Of a stretch of 64,000 nt of DNA, positions 63,864 through 64,000 are shown piece after piece. Made by a program: the position numbers and the translations under genes. Location of the stretch: positions 1-64,000 of the forward strand of contig NZ_JAHKQR010000009.1 in the NCBI RefSeq assembly GCF_018860805.1, written 5' to 3'. The notes below the pieces were generated by a model. That model saw only the letters and a list, made by a program, of their open reading frames with translations, was not told the origin of the DNA and did no database searches. Positions within the stretch are counted from its first letter, which is position 1. Each line of letters begins with the position of its first letter. The stretch comes from Aestuariibacter sp. A3R04 (GTDB lineage: Bacteria > Pseudomonadota > Gammaproteobacteria > Enterobacterales > Alteromonadaceae).

Positions 63864-64000
63864 CTTCTCAATTTTTGTCGTTTTAGACATAAATTTCACT
63901 TTTTTAAAAACTTTAGAGAATAAAAAAGTGTGATTAATTCTTTTCGCTTATAGCAGAAAGTCGCTAGCCTTGTGGGCAATTAACTAAGGCTTATGGTTTA

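Noticed and set aside
1-64000. Mobile elements, CRISPR arrays, tRNA or rRNA genes
   Set aside because: No transposase, integrase, terminal repeats, spaced direct-repeat array or cloverleaf-like sequence was seen on reading both strands.

Overview
The window reads as an ordinary, gene-dense chromosome segment of a marine gammaproteobacterium of the order Alteromonadales, most likely Alteromonadaceae. Supporting this are a complete Na+-translocating NQR operon followed by apbE and nqrM, divergent argR/mdh, a FabV-type enoyl reductase, FldB, a CLCA_X-type protein, a psp module with DUF2333, a TIGR04219-type outer-membrane barrel, and several c-di-GMP proteins. I see no rRNA or tRNA gene, CRISPR array, insertion sequence, integrase or other clear sign of recent transfer. 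The species call is inference from gene content and synteny only.

Layout. 1-4.5 kb: a DJ-1/PfpI protein, then a bacteriocin-type export pair (HlyD-like adaptor plus C39-peptidase ABC transporter) preceded by an unannotated 41-codon ORF with a good Shine-Dalgarno sequence. 4.5-6.2 kb: divergent argR and mdh with ARG-box-like sites between. 6.2-14.1 kb: a divergent iron/heme locus around one Fur box. On the left are a heme-type TonB receptor, a PepSY membrane protein and a flavodoxin-type reductase. On the right are a DUF4198 protein, an exported protein with eight EF-hands and a degenerate ApbE-like/DUF2271 protein. 14.1-19 kb: ppc, fklB, fabV. 19-28 kb: a long structured leader, nqrABCDEF, apbE, nqrM, then LexA-controlled dinB and a DUF1653 gene. 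28-37 kb: a PLP dehydratase, a GGDEF/EAL protein, a PH-domain protein, a DPP-IV-like peptidase, a Rossmann protein, trmN6 and an orphan GH8 lipoprotein. 37-44 kb: a PhoD-like / fldB / zincin / exbD set, a phytase-like lipoprotein, msrA, a DCC protein and an SDR. 44-52 kb: an NSS transporter, an epimerase, a YggN-like protein, a small membrane protein, an MscS channel, two tandem acyltransferases and fghA. 52.7-58.3 kb: an operon of a GGDEF/EAL protein, a Ras/Rab-like small GTPase, an OmpA-domain protein with a possible roadblock-like segment, a coiled-coil protein and, just upstream, a membrane protein. 58.6-64 kb: dusA, a small exported protein, the psp module, a DUF2333 gene and an outer-membrane barrel.

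How genes work together. ApbE should attach FMN to NqrB and NqrC, and NqrM matures the NQR iron centre, so 19.5-26.7 kb holds a sodium pump plus its assembly factors. The iron locus looks like one Fur-controlled divergon in which outer-membrane uptake is coupled to electron transfer across the inner membrane. The most promising undescribed system is the GTPase operon at 54.8-57.6 kb. It joins a eukaryote-like small GTPase that lacks the catalytic glutamine to a peptidoglycan-anchored OmpA protein and a c-di-GMP phosphodiesterase. The second candidate is the peptide-export locus at 1.0-4.5 kb.
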